Shown one piece after another: positions 1-7,692 of a stretch of DNA of 62,178 nucleotides. A model generated the notes under the pieces. It was given only the letters and a program-made list of their open reading frames with translations, ran no database searches and was not told the origin of the DNA. The stretch is from Marinicella pacifica (lineage in GTDB: Bacteria; Pseudomonadota; Gammaproteobacteria; Xanthomonadales; Marinicellaceae). Position 1 is the first letter of the stretch; each line of letters opens with the position of its first letter. Position numbers and translations under genes: made by a program. The stretch is from the NCBI RefSeq assembly GCF_014636635.1, contig NZ_BMEO01000013.1, forward strand, positions 1 to 62,178. Direction: 5' to 3'.

Positions 1-43
1 TTAATATACCGCATTTTGCTATGAGTAACTTCTTGTTTTTCAA

Positions 44-457
44 CTATTTTCTAAATGCACCACGGGTTAATAAAGCGTAAAATAAACCGCTGGCACCGAT
101 GTGATTCGAGCTGCGGGCAAAAGTCCAGACCAGTATTCCGGTGATTACTGTGGCCAGAATTAAAACCCGTTTCGCCACTTTCGGATAGTTACCGAATAAG
201 GCCACCGTGGTAAGAAACAAAGGCAATGTGTTGTTGATTAAATGTGACCAACCGGCGTGTAAAAAAGGCATGGTCAGTATCCCCAAAAGTCCTTCGGCTG
301 TACGGGGTTTGTTACCATAATAGGCCAGATTGAACAGGGGTGAAATCAGAAAAACAAGCCACACAGCGGCCACCAGCCAGGCAGCCGTTCGAAAAGCTTT
401 GGGCCATTGTCGCCAACGACTTTTGGCAAAATCGGGGTCTAAATGGGGTATTTTCAT
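44..457 (-). pseudogene. Rhomboid-like membrane protein, truncated before the catalytic His
   Basis: The 137-residue product has a basic N-terminus, hydrophobic segments near residues 25-45, 58-90 and 95-112, a His-Leu-Ile-Asn-Asn motif near residue 73 and the GASG motif near residue 123 that carries the nucleophilic Ser of rhomboid intramembrane proteases. Rhomboids of this kind usually run about 200 residues and supply the catalytic His in a later transmembrane segment. Here the frame stops about 15 residues after GASG, and the few codons visible beyond the stop do not resemble a continuation. It overlaps the upstream acyltransferase gene by 4 bases (ATGA). It is probably an inactivated gene, although a short functional derivative cannot be excluded because the window ends 43 bases further on. 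Confidence 0.6.
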
Positions 458-1374
458 GGCTTGTTACGAACGTCCGGTTGGGCATAAAAATCCGGTTCAT
501 CTTGAGGTCGGGTTTTAAAGCGCTTATGTAGCCATAAATATTGTTCCGGTGCTTGTTTCACCATGTCTTCGATACCCCGATTAATGCGGTCGGTGTCATG
601 TTGCGCGTCCCGGGAAGGGAAATTTTCTACCGGAGGTGAAATGTGCAATTGGTAAAAGGGGGCCTTATCGATCCGCTTGACACGGTAAAACAGCACGTTG
701 GCGCCACTTAAGCGGGCCAGTTGATGGGTGGCGGTGATGGTGCTGGCCAGTACATCAAAAAAGGGTGAAAAAACCGAATGACCGCGGCGATAATCCTGAT
801 CCGGTGCGTACCAAACCACACCGCCTTTTTTCAGGTATTTCACGATACTTTTTAAACGGTCTCTGCTGAACATCTCTTTGGCGTAAGTGGTCCGTGCCCG
901 GGTCACCACATATTCCATCACCGGGTTTTTGTGCGGTCGATAAACACCGGCCACCGGGAAGCGTTGGCATAAAGCACGTCCGCCGATATCCAGGGCGGTA
1001 AAGTGGCCACTGACCAGTAACACGCCCCGGTTATTGTCCAGGCATGCCTGCAAATAATGTTCACCCGCTATGGTTAATTGATTAAACAGGCGGTTGGAGC
1101 GGTGAAAAAAAGCGTATAAAGTTTGACTGACCATATAGCCGGTTTCTTTATAATTAGCTTTGATCAGTTTTGCCTGTTGTTGTTCAGTGAGTTGTGGAAA
1201 ACAGGCCTGGACATTGCGGCGTATGACCCGTTTTCTGACATGAAAAACGGAGCCCATAAGCCAGCCCAGGAAGCCGCCGATGGCGCGCAGTCCACGATAG
1301 GGTAGTTGGGCGATTAGCCATAATAAAGCATAGACAAACCATGCCGGAAAGTAGCGCCAGAAAGAAGGTCTCAT
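454..1374 (-). CDS. Lipid A biosynthesis acyltransferase, LpxL/LpxM (HtrB/MsbB) family
   Basis: This inner-membrane enzyme transfers a secondary acyl chain from acyl-ACP to Kdo-lipid A precursors. The 306-residue length matches the family. There is an N-terminal membrane anchor (residues 8-42), the His-x4-Asp catalytic motif at H124-D129 (Gly-His-Phe-Thr-Ala-Leu-Asp), the Arg-Pro-His-Lys-Asn block near residue 146, a Pro-Asp-Gln-Asp-Tyr block near 192 and a C-terminal Trp-Leu-His-Lys-Arg-Phe segment. Sequence alone does not decide between LpxL, LpxM and LpxP specificity. It is translationally coupled (ATGA) to the truncated rhomboid gene and diverges from sppA across 130 bases. Confidence 0.9.
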   Translation of the reverse strand: MRPSFWRYFPAWFVYALLWLIAQLPYRGLRAIGGFLGWLMGSVFHVRKRVIRRNVQACFPQLTEQQQAKLIKANYKETGYMVSQTLYAFFHRSNRLFNQLTIAGEHYLQACLDNNRGVLLVSGHFTALDIGGRALCQRFPVAGVYRPHKNPVMEYVVTRARTTYAKEMFSRDRLKSIVKYLKKGGVVWYAPDQDYRRGHSVFSPFFDVLASTITATHQLARLSGANVLFYRVKRIDKAPFYQLHISPPVENFPSRDAQHDTDRINRGIEDMVKQAPEQYLWLHKRFKTRPQDEPDFYAQPDVRNKP

Positions 1375-1504
1375 TGCGGTATTATGTGGCTAATTTGAGG
1401 CATTTAAAGGTATTATACGCAACTGTCACAATAAATGTTATCAAACATAAACCGTGACTTTTGCACCATGTGTCCATCAGTAAGTTAACCATAAAATAGC
1501 GCCT

Positions 1505-3364
1505 ATGAATACAGAAACCCAAAAATCATCCCCCATCCGAACCTTTTTCGGCTTTTTCACCAAACCTTTTGTGCTGGTGGCTAATTTTACCCGGCATATA
1601 TTATTGCTGCTGATTTTTATCTGGATTTTATGGCTTATTTTTGGCGGTCAGAAAATTCACGTCAGCGATAAAACTGCCCTGGTGCTGGCACCCAAAGGCT
1701 ATATTGTCGACCAATATTCCGGTGATCCGGCCATGCACGCCATCCAAACCATCCAGGGCACACGGGTTCCGGAAACCCGAATGCGCGATATTATACGCAG
1801 TCTGGAGATGGCGGCCACGGATGACAGTATCACAGCTTTGGTGATTAATCCGGACGAATTATTGGGGGTGGGTCTGACCCACTTACGCGAAATCGCCGAT
1901 GCGGTTGAGCGATTTAAACAAATCAGTGGCAAACCGGTGATTGCCATGGCCACCGCCTTGTCCCAATCGCAATATTACCTAGCCAGTCTGGCCGATGAAA
2001 TTCTGATGGATCCGCAGGGATTTTTGTTTATCCAGGGTTTTGGCGGCTACCGAAATTATTTTAAAGAAGGTTTGGATAAACTCGGAGTGGATGTGCATTT
2101 GTTCCGCGTCGGTGAATATAAATCAGCCGCCGAACCTTATGTGCGCAACAGCATGTCTGAAGAAGCCAAAGAGGCCAACCTGCATTTTATGAATGACTTA
2201 TGGCAGACATTTTTGTCGGATATTGCAAAGCGGCGTAACCTGTCTGTAACAAATTTGACCGAAATCATTGATGATCAGGCCAGCCGTTTACAAGCCCAAC
2301 ACGGTTCGGTGGCAGATATGGCCTTAGAAGCGGGCCTGGTCGATCGCATCATGAAACAACCCTTTATGCACAAACGGATTGCCGAAGTCAGTTCTTTTGA
2401 TGATGAAGGTAACCACTTCAGAGGCATTGACTTTAAGGATTATCTGACACTGGATCTACCCGAAGTAAAATCCAATAAACAGGTGGCCGTGGTGGTGGCC
2501 GAAGGCGTGATTTTATCCGGTGAACAACCCGGTGGCACCATTGGCGGTGATTCCACATCAGCCTTACTGGAAAAAGCCCGCCTCAATAAAAACATCAAAG
2601 CGGTGGTGTTGCGGGTCAACAGCCCCGGCGGCGGGGTCTATCCCTCAGAGCAAATCAGGCGCCAAGTGGAAGCGCTGCAGGTGGCCGGCAAGCCGGTGGT
2701 GGTCTCAATGGCCAATGTGGCGGCATCCGGCGGCTATTGGATATCCATGACCGCAGACAGTATCTGGGCCAATGAAGGCACCATTACCGGTTCTATCGGT
2801 ATCTATGGACTGCTGATGACCGTGCCCAAATTATTTGACAAACTGGGTATCCACTCAGACGGCGTCGGCACCACCGAATGGGTCGGGGCTTTTAATCCCG
2901 ACCGACCCTTGGATCCTGAATTCGCCAAGCTGATTCAGTCCAATATTGAATATGGATACCAGCAATTTATCACGGCCGTGGCCATGGCCCGCGGCCTGGA
3001 AGTGTCCATGGTGGACCAAGTGGCACGTGGCCGGGTCTGGACCGCCAAACAAGCCAAAGACCTGGGTTTGGTGGATCATTTAGGTAACCTTAACCAGGCG
3101 GTGGCCGATGCGGCACAAAAAGCGGCTTTAGCGGATGACTATCAAGTGGTCTGGCTGGAAAAAGAACTGGGACTGTTTGAACAAATCATCACCGATCGCA
3201 TCGCGCAGGCCGCCGCCTGGCTGGAACCGCATCAACTCAGCGGGCAGGCACAACTGCAGCGGTTGCTGTCGCCGATGATGGCAGACTTACAACTGGTCCT
3301 TAACCGACGTCCAGGGGAAGTGATTAAAATGGCCCATTGTTTATGTCAGCCTCCGACGCTTTAG
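1505..3364 (+). CDS. sppA: Signal peptide peptidase SppA, 67 kDa type
   Basis: This membrane-anchored serine protease degrades cleaved signal peptides. The 619-residue length is that of the long, two-domain SppA (protease IV) rather than the short SohB or Gram-positive form. One transmembrane segment lies at residues 30-46. The catalytic Lys is K206 in the Glu-Tyr-Lys-Ser-Ala context of the N-terminal domain, and the nucleophile is S408 in Ala-Ala-Ser-Gly-Gly-Tyr-Trp of the C-terminal domain, as expected for the split Ser/Lys dyad. The ATG at 1505 is the first in frame. The gene is probably monocistronic, since rpoH follows after 167 bases with its own promoter. Confidence 0.93.
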   Translation: MNTETQKSSPIRTFFGFFTKPFVLVANFTRHILLLLIFIWILWLIFGGQKIHVSDKTALVLAPKGYIVDQYSGDPAMHAIQTIQGTRVPETRMRDIIRSLEMAATDDSITALVINPDELLGVGLTHLREIADAVERFKQISGKPVIAMATALSQSQYYLASLADEILMDPQGFLFIQGFGGYRNYFKEGLDKLGVDVHLFRVGEYKSAAEPYVRNSMSEEAKEANLHFMNDLWQTFLSDIAKRRNLSVTNLTEIIDDQASRLQAQHGSVADMALEAGLVDRIMKQPFMHKRIAEVSSFDDEGNHFRGIDFKDYLTLDLPEVKSNKQVAVVVAEGVILSGEQPGGTIGGDSTSALLEKARLNKNIKAVVLRVNSPGGGVYPSEQIRRQVEALQVAGKPVVVSMANVAASGGYWISMTADSIWANEGTITGSIGIYGLLMTVPKLFDKLGIHSDGVGTTEWVGAFNPDRPLDPEFAKLIQSNIEYGYQQFITAVAMARGLEVSMVDQVARGRVWTAKQAKDLGLVDHLGNLNQAVADAAQKAALADDYQVVWLEKELGLFEQIITDRIAQAAAWLEPHQLSGQAQLQRLLSPMMADLQLVLNRRPGEVIKMAHCLCQPPTL

Positions 3365-3379
3365 TGGCCGCCATCAGAC

Positions 3380-3408
3380 TTCAAATTGAGACGTTTTTAT
3401 GCTATAAT
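3380..3408 (+). promoter_or_regulatory. Candidate sigma-70 promoter for rpoH with extended -10
   Basis: TTCAAA (3380-3385) is followed after 17 bases by TATAAT (3403-3408), which is preceded by TG at 3400-3401 and so forms an extended -10. Transcription would begin near 3415 and leave a leader of roughly 115 bases before the rpoH start. The motif is read directly. Use of the promoter, and any thermosensor role of the leader, are inference. Confidence 0.6.
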
Positions 3409-3531
3409 TGCGAATCCGTTGCTCAATGGAGGACGGAACTTTCGTGGTGCTCAACAGGTCTAACCGAGCATCAAATTCTTAAGATTACATGGGCTTAATA
3501 AAGCCATGTCAGACTTTGGAGTAAACTTATA

Positions 3532-4386
3532 ATGACAACCACAACCCTTAAAAACTTACCCGTACCTTCTGTGACCGGTTCACTGGATGCCTACATCAGC
3601 ACCGTTAACCAGATTCCAGTTCTGACTGTTGAAGAAGAACGTGATCTGGCCGACCGCGTCAGAGACCACAATGATTTAGAAGCCGCCCATTCGCTGGTGC
3701 TGTCACATCTCCGGTTTGTGGTGTATGTGGCCAAAGGCTATGCCGGCTATGGTCTGCCCGTGGGTGATTTGATTCAGGAAGGTAATATTGGCTTGATGAA
3801 AGCCATCAAACGATTTGATTCTGTTCATAAAGTACGGCTGGTTTCCTTTGCTGTGCATTGGATTCGCGCCGAAATTCACGAATATATTTTAAAAAACTGG
3901 CGTATTTTAAAAGTGGCCACCACAAAAGCGCATCGCAAACTGTTTTTTAATTTGCGTAAAAACAAAAAACGCCTTGGCTGGTTTACCCAGGATGAAGTCA
4001 ATCGGGTTGCCGATGATCTGGATGTGAAGCCTGAAGTGGTGGTGGAAATGGAATCTCGGCTACATGGCCAGGACGTGTCCTTTGACTTACCCGGTGACGA
4101 TGATGAAGATAACGCGTTTTCACCTCAGGCCTGGTTAACCCATAACAGCCCCTCACCGGAAGCCACCATGGTTAAGGACCGTGAATACGAGAAAAACCAC
4201 AACGCTTTGTTTCAGGGGCTGGATAAGCTGGATGAACGTTCACTGGATATCATCACCAGCCGCTGGTTGGTGGATGACAAAGCCACATTACAGGAATTGG
4301 CTGATAAATATGATATTTCCGCTGAACGGGTGCGACAGTTAGAAGCCGCGGCTTTGAAAAAACTCAAAACTCAGATGGCCGCCTGA
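3532..4386 (+). CDS. rpoH: RNA polymerase sigma-32 (heat shock) factor RpoH
   Basis: RpoH directs RNA polymerase to heat-shock promoters. The 284 residues match the family (E. coli 284). Region 2 runs from about residue 50 to 120 (Leu-Val-Leu-Ser-His-Leu-Arg-Phe-Val onward). The RpoH box near residue 135 (His-Arg-Lys-Leu-Phe-Phe-Asn-Leu-Arg) is diagnostic and separates it from RpoD and RpoS. Region 4 with its helix-turn-helix is near residues 225-280. GGAG lies about 10 bases before the ATG. The gene has its own strong promoter and a following hairpin terminator, so it is monocistronic. Translational control through leader structure is known for E. coli rpoH and is possible here given the long leader. 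Confidence 0.96.
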   Translation: MTTTTLKNLPVPSVTGSLDAYISTVNQIPVLTVEEERDLADRVRDHNDLEAAHSLVLSHLRFVVYVAKGYAGYGLPVGDLIQEGNIGLMKAIKRFDSVHKVRLVSFAVHWIRAEIHEYILKNWRILKVATTKAHRKLFFNLRKNKKRLGWFTQDEVNRVADDLDVKPEVVVEMESRLHGQDVSFDLPGDDDEDNAFSPQAWLTHNSPSPEATMVKDREYEKNHNALFQGLDKLDERSLDIITSRWLVDDKATLQELADKYDISAERVRQLEAAALKKLKTQMAA

Positions 4387-4410
4387 TTTCTTCGACATTC
4401 TATATTCAAA

Positions 4411-4432
4411 AACCGCCTCCGGGCGGTTTTTT
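4411..4432 (+). terminator. Rho-independent terminator after rpoH
   Basis: A 7-bp perfect stem AACCGCC/GGCGGTT with a 4-base loop (TCCG) is followed by a run of six T. It starts 24 bases after the rpoH stop codon. Confidence 0.9.
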
Positions 4433-4532
4433 GTGTCTGTTTGTTTTGTCAGAAGCGCTACTTTCTTGATTCAAGTCAAACTTTTTAAAATAAATATGTG
4501 CTAATGTAATAGGTTTAAAGGTCTGATTGCCG

Positions 4533-5279
4533 ATGCCTGACTATAAATCTTATCCTGTGTGGGACGCCGGAACCCGGTGGTTTCATTGGGTCAATTTTAT
4601 CTGTGTTGTGGGCTTAAGTTTTATTGGTCTGATTATCTTAAATGGTGATTTTTTTCAACCGGCCACCCAGACCAAAATAAATCTCAAAGTTGTTCATGTT
4701 TGGATAGGTTATGTCTTCGCCTTGAACTTATTGTGGCGGATGGTTTGGGCTTTTTTCGGTAATCGCCATGCCCGTTGGCGAGCGATATTACCCGGTGGTC
4801 GTGGTTATTTTGCCGCTGTTCGAAGTTATATCGGATCCTTTATTAAAGGTAGCCCTGAATTCTATATTGGTCATAATCCAGTCGGTAAGATTGCGATTTT
4901 ACTATTAATGCTGGCCTTAATCGTACAAGCAGTTACCGGCTTGGTATTGGCCGGCACCGATGTCTTTTATCCACCTTTAGGTGGTTATTTCGCCGATTGG
5001 ATTGCGGCCGACGGTGTGACCCCTGCAGACATTCTGCCGTACGCACCGGAACTCTACAATGAAGCGGCTTATCAAAGTATGCGGGCATTTAGAAAACCGT
5101 TTATCACAGTGCATTTGTATAACTTTTATGTGTTAAGTGGATTGATTTTTTTGCATGTGTTCGCGGTTGTTATGAGTGAAATTAAAGGCGAAGGCGATAT
5201 TATATCAGCCATGTTCAGTGGTCGAAAAATCAGTGAACAGCAACCCAAAGATCAAGTGAGAGAGAAAACAAATGAATAA
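4533..5279 (+). CDS. Cytochrome b561-type membrane cytochrome b
   Basis: This is a predicted di-heme membrane cytochrome b of about 248 residues with four to five hydrophobic helices. Candidate heme-ligand His residues lie in the Arg-Trp-Phe-His-Trp motif near residue 18, Val-Val-His-Val-Trp near 54, and His-Leu-Tyr-Asn-Phe-Tyr and Phe-Leu-His-Val-Phe near 195-215, the pattern of the bacterial cytochrome b561 / Ni-Fe-hydrogenase cytochrome b family. I chose the ATG at 4533; a TTG two codons upstream is the alternative. The next gene, encoding a periplasmic c-type cytochrome, overlaps its end by 8 bases, so the two very likely exchange electrons. The physiological donor or acceptor cannot be read from the sequence. 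Confidence 0.85.
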   Translation: MPDYKSYPVWDAGTRWFHWVNFICVVGLSFIGLIILNGDFFQPATQTKINLKVVHVWIGYVFALNLLWRMVWAFFGNRHARWRAILPGGRGYFAAVRSYIGSFIKGSPEFYIGHNPVGKIAILLLMLALIVQAVTGLVLAGTDVFYPPLGGYFADWIAADGVTPADILPYAPELYNEAAYQSMRAFRKPFITVHLYNFYVLSGLIFLHVFAVVMSEIKGEGDIISAMFSGRKISEQQPKDQVREKTNE

Positions 5280-5730
5280 ATTAATAAAATTAGTGTTTTT
5301 ACTATTGGCGGTAACAACCTTACAAGCTGAAACTAAAACTGATCAGGCTGTCGGTAGTCAATTACCGGACTCGATACGCAGTCTGCTGATTGAGGAAATG
5401 CAGGCCATTAACGAAGGCATGGCAAAAATACTGACCGGACTGGTGGGTGCTGATTATGCGCTGGTGGCGCAGCAGGCGCAAGCCATTCATGACAGTTTTA
5501 TTATGGCGCAGAAAATAACCGATGAACAAAGACAGGTTCTTAAACAAACATTACCAGCGGCCTTTATTGAAAAGGACAAGGCCTTTCATCAATTAAGCGC
5601 TCAGTTGGCTGAAGCCGCCCGAGCCGGCAACACAGAACAGCAGTTACAGTTGTATCAATCCATGCAGGCAGCCTGTGTGGCCTGTCACCAACAGCACGCC
5701 ACTGATCGGTTCCCTAACTTTTTGAAATAA
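5272..5730 (+). CDS. Cytochrome c'/c556-like mono-heme periplasmic protein
   Basis: The 152-residue exported protein has a signal peptide (residues 1-19, cleavage near Leu-Gln-Ala), a mostly helical body and a single Cys-x-x-Cys-His heme motif (C135, C138, H139) close to the C-terminus. A C-terminal heme site on a four-helix bundle is the hallmark of the cytochrome c'/c556 class; a Met near residue 43 or 50 in the first helix could be the sixth ligand. The start codon lies inside the end of the cytochrome b561 gene, indicating translational coupling. Function as electron carrier or gas-binding cytochrome c' is not resolved. Confidence 0.8.
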   Translation: MNKLIKLVFLLLAVTTLQAETKTDQAVGSQLPDSIRSLLIEEMQAINEGMAKILTGLVGADYALVAQQAQAIHDSFIMAQKITDEQRQVLKQTLPAAFIEKDKAFHQLSAQLAEAARAGNTEQQLQLYQSMQAACVACHQQHATDRFPNFLK

Positions 5731-5750
5731 TATAATGAACGGAGGATTTT

Positions 5751-6092
5751 ATGCGAATAAAAACATCACTGCTTTGGCTCAGCAGTCTTTTTTTAATACT
5801 GACACTGACTATTTCACAAGCCGAGGAAAATAAAACCATGCGTACACAAAAAAACGATGATTATATGCCAAGCCTCATCACCGACACCCCTTTAGAGGGC
5901 CGGATGTTGGCCATTACCATGGTGCGTAAAACCATCGGCGCCATTCAGCAAGATGGCGACATTAAAAAAGCCGTGCGCAAGGAATACCAGGATGATGCAG
6001 CTTTATTAATGCGTGCCGCGGAGTTGGTGGCGATAGAATTTAAAACCATCGCCATCGCTAACAATTACTGGCGAGATAAACAAGAGAAATAA
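5751..6092 (+). CDS. Small exported protein of unknown function in a cytochrome operon
   Basis: The 113-residue product has a clear signal peptide (residues 1-24, ending Ser-Gln-Ala) and a short charged, probably helical domain of about 85 residues without Cys or CxxCH. A strong ribosome binding site (GGAGG at 5742-5746) precedes the ATG. It sits 20 bases after the cytochrome c'-like gene and before a strong terminator, so it is the last gene of a three-gene unit and probably acts in the periplasm with the two cytochromes. I do not recognise the family. Confidence 0.75.
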   Translation: MRIKTSLLWLSSLFLILTLTISQAEENKTMRTQKNDDYMPSLITDTPLEGRMLAITMVRKTIGAIQQDGDIKKAVRKEYQDDAALLMRAAELVAIEFKTIAIANNYWRDKQEK

Positions 6093-6098
6093 AAAAAT

Positions 6099-6127
6099 GG
6101 CGCTGAAATTAATGTGTTTTCAGCGCC
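6099..6127. terminator. Two-way hairpin terminator between convergent genes
   Basis: A perfect 10-bp stem GGCGCTGAAA/TTTCAGCGCC encloses an 8-base loop. It is preceded by a run of seven A (6091-6097) and followed by a T-rich stretch, so it can terminate the cytochrome operon from the left and the repeat-protein gene from the right. Confidence 0.88.
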
Positions 6128-6169
6128 TTTATTTGTTCTTAAATTTTAAAGTTAATAGAATTTCCGGGT

Positions 6170-7033
6170 TTAATTGAATTCTTGGGTGCGGTTTTCGCCG
6201 TCAATGATGACTTTGCCGGAACCGGCGCTTTTAATGTCTAATGAACCGCCTAAGGCGTCAATATAAATGTCACCCGATCCATCTTCAATGACGGCAGCGC
6301 CGTTGACTTCTGCCAGTGTAATATCGCCGGAACCGTCGTCAATATCAACATCGCCTGAACTATTTTTTACAGTGATGTCGCCCGACCCATCTTCAATTTC
6401 TTTATGGCCGTTAACCCGGTTGAGTGTGATATCACCGGAACCATCATCAATGTCAACCGTTCCCTGGCTGTCTGTGATGCTGATTGGACCGGAGCCGTCT
6501 TCAATTTCGATGCTGCCTTTGGCACGGTTAATTGTTATGCCGCCGGAGCCGTCATCGATGTCGATGTGATTGCTAACCTGGCTGATTTCGATATCGCCGG
6601 AGCCATCTTCAATCTCCAAAAGACCCGTTAAACCAATAACGCGAATGGCACCACTGCCATCATCAATATCGACATCGAGATCGGCAGGAATTTGAATGTC
6701 GAGGTGAATTTGAATCTCCGGATTTTTACGCAGATTCGGTTTGTTGTGTCCGCGTAGAACCGCATATTCGCTTTCCCGATCCAGGGCAAAAACCATATCC
6801 CGCTCGAAAACCTCTTTAAAACGTTCCATCGAGCGGTATTTTTTTGATTCAATGGTGGCATTGACCTGAATGTCCTGACCATCGTAACTGCTGATGTCGA
6901 TTTCACCGGCACCATTAATCACATCCAGTGCGCTGATGCGGTCTGTGGATAGGTTAAGATTTTCCTGAAAAGACAGTTTTTCAGCCATTGCTGTGCCACT
7001 GAATAAGGCCAGAAGAATGAGAAATTTGTACAT
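6170..7033 (-). CDS. Exported 18-residue-repeat solenoid protein (DUF4097-like)
   Basis: The 287-residue protein has a signal peptide (residues 1-17, ending Ala-Met-Ala), a non-repetitive region (18-122) and eight consecutive 18-residue repeats (123-266). Each repeat starts Ile-(Asp/Glu)-Asp-Gly-Ser-Gly followed by alternating hydrophobic residues, and a short tail (267-287) carries a degenerate ninth copy. The second residue alternates strictly Asp, Glu, Asp, Glu over all eight copies. Such Gly/Ser/Asp repeats with beta-strand periodicity resemble putative adhesins of the DUF4097 type and suggest a right-handed beta-solenoid in the periplasm or at the cell surface. Ligand and role are unknown. 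The gene is monocistronic and ends at a shared terminator. Confidence 0.8.
   Translation of the reverse strand: MYKFLILLALFSGTAMAEKLSFQENLNLSTDRISALDVINGAGEIDISSYDGQDIQVNATIESKKYRSMERFKEVFERDMVFALDRESEYAVLRGHNKPNLRKNPEIQIHLDIQIPADLDVDIDDGSGAIRVIGLTGLLEIEDGSGDIEISQVSNHIDIDDGSGGITINRAKGSIEIEDGSGPISITDSQGTVDIDDGSGDITLNRVNGHKEIEDGSGDITVKNSSGDVDIDDGSGDITLAEVNGAAVIEDGSGDIYIDALGGSLDIKSAGSGKVIIDGENRTQEFN
6236..6667 (-). repeat. Eight in-frame 54-base tandem repeats
   Basis: These are the coding repeats of the solenoid protein: eight units of exactly 54 bases with no length variation. Copies alternate between Asp-Asp-Gly-Ser-Gly and Glu-Asp-Gly-Ser-Gly types, so the evolutionary unit may be the 108-base pair. 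Confidence 0.9.
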
Positions 7034-7071
7034 TGTGATACTCCCAAATCAATTATTTTAGCGTAATTGGG

Positions 7072-7692
7072 TCATGTTTTCACAGTGCCTGAAGTCATGC
7101 GTTGTTCAATGGCGCCTATGTTACTGTCAATATCGGCATAATCAGGATCCTTAATGTTGGCAATCCAGCCATACCATAAATGACAATCTCGTTGGATTTG
7201 ATGAAAGGTTAATAAACTGTGGTTGATACAACCCAGACCAATGCGCGACACCATCACCACCGGTAAGCCAATGGCAATGGCCAAATCTTTGAGCATCAGG
7301 GTGTCTGATAAGGGCACGCACCAGCCACCTACACCTTCCACCAAAACCCGATCCACCTGTTGATGCAATTGTTTAAACTGTTTTAGGCAGTCGGCTAAAG
7401 CAAAGCTTTGATTAATATCAGCGATGTGCGGTGAAGCCGGTTTGTCATACAAATAAGGGTTGATTTCGCCGGCTGTTTGACCGGTGACGGCGGCCAGCTT
7501 AAGGGCATCTTCGCTCACCCGTTGGCCTTTATGGCTGATGGCACCGGTGGCAATGGGTTTAAAAGCCGCCACCGAATAGCCCTGTTGCTGCCAGGCCCGC
7601 ACAATCTCACAAGACACATGGGTTTTACCGGCATCGGTATCGGTGGCCGTGATAAAACACGACGGTAATTGACCGTAATCAGTGATGCGCAT
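7072..7692 (-). CDS. bioD: Dethiobiotin synthetase BioD
   Basis: BioD makes dethiobiotin from 7,8-diaminononanoate, CO2 and ATP in the cytoplasm. The 206-residue product has the BioD P-loop near residues 16-24 (Ala-Thr-Asp-Thr-Asp-Ala-Gly-Lys-Thr), a conserved Lys-Pro-Ile-Ala-Thr-Gly block near residue 45 and Glu-Gly-Val-Gly-Gly-Trp near 120. I chose the ATG at 7692; a longer frame extends 22 codons into ksgA but lacks family similarity. It overlaps the ksgA end by 14 bases and is the last gene of the lptD operon. No other bio gene is in the window, so it is split from the usual bioBFHCD cluster. Confidence 0.88.
   Translation of the reverse strand: MRITDYGQLPSCFITATDTDAGKTHVSCEIVRAWQQQGYSVAAFKPIATGAISHKGQRVSEDALKLAAVTGQTAGEINPYLYDKPASPHIADINQSFALADCLKQFKQLHQQVDRVLVEGVGGWCVPLSDTLMLKDLAIAIGLPVVMVSRIGLGCINHSLLTFHQIQRDCHLWYGWIANIKDPDYADIDSNIGAIEQRMTSGTVKT

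Noticed and set aside
1381-1504. Promoter for sppA
   Set aside because: TTGCAC and TAAAAT-like hexamers are present but with spacings of 14 or 25 bases, so no supported promoter could be named.
6267-6569. Open frame of about 100 codons on the plus strand through the repeats
   Set aside because: It is the antisense shadow of the repeat gene, with repetitive Ser-Pro-Glu-Pro composition and no ribosome binding site.
6236-6667. Tandem repeats considered as a CRISPR array or minisatellite
   Set aside because: The units are contiguous with no unique spacers, stay in frame over 432 bases and encode a consistent protein repeat.
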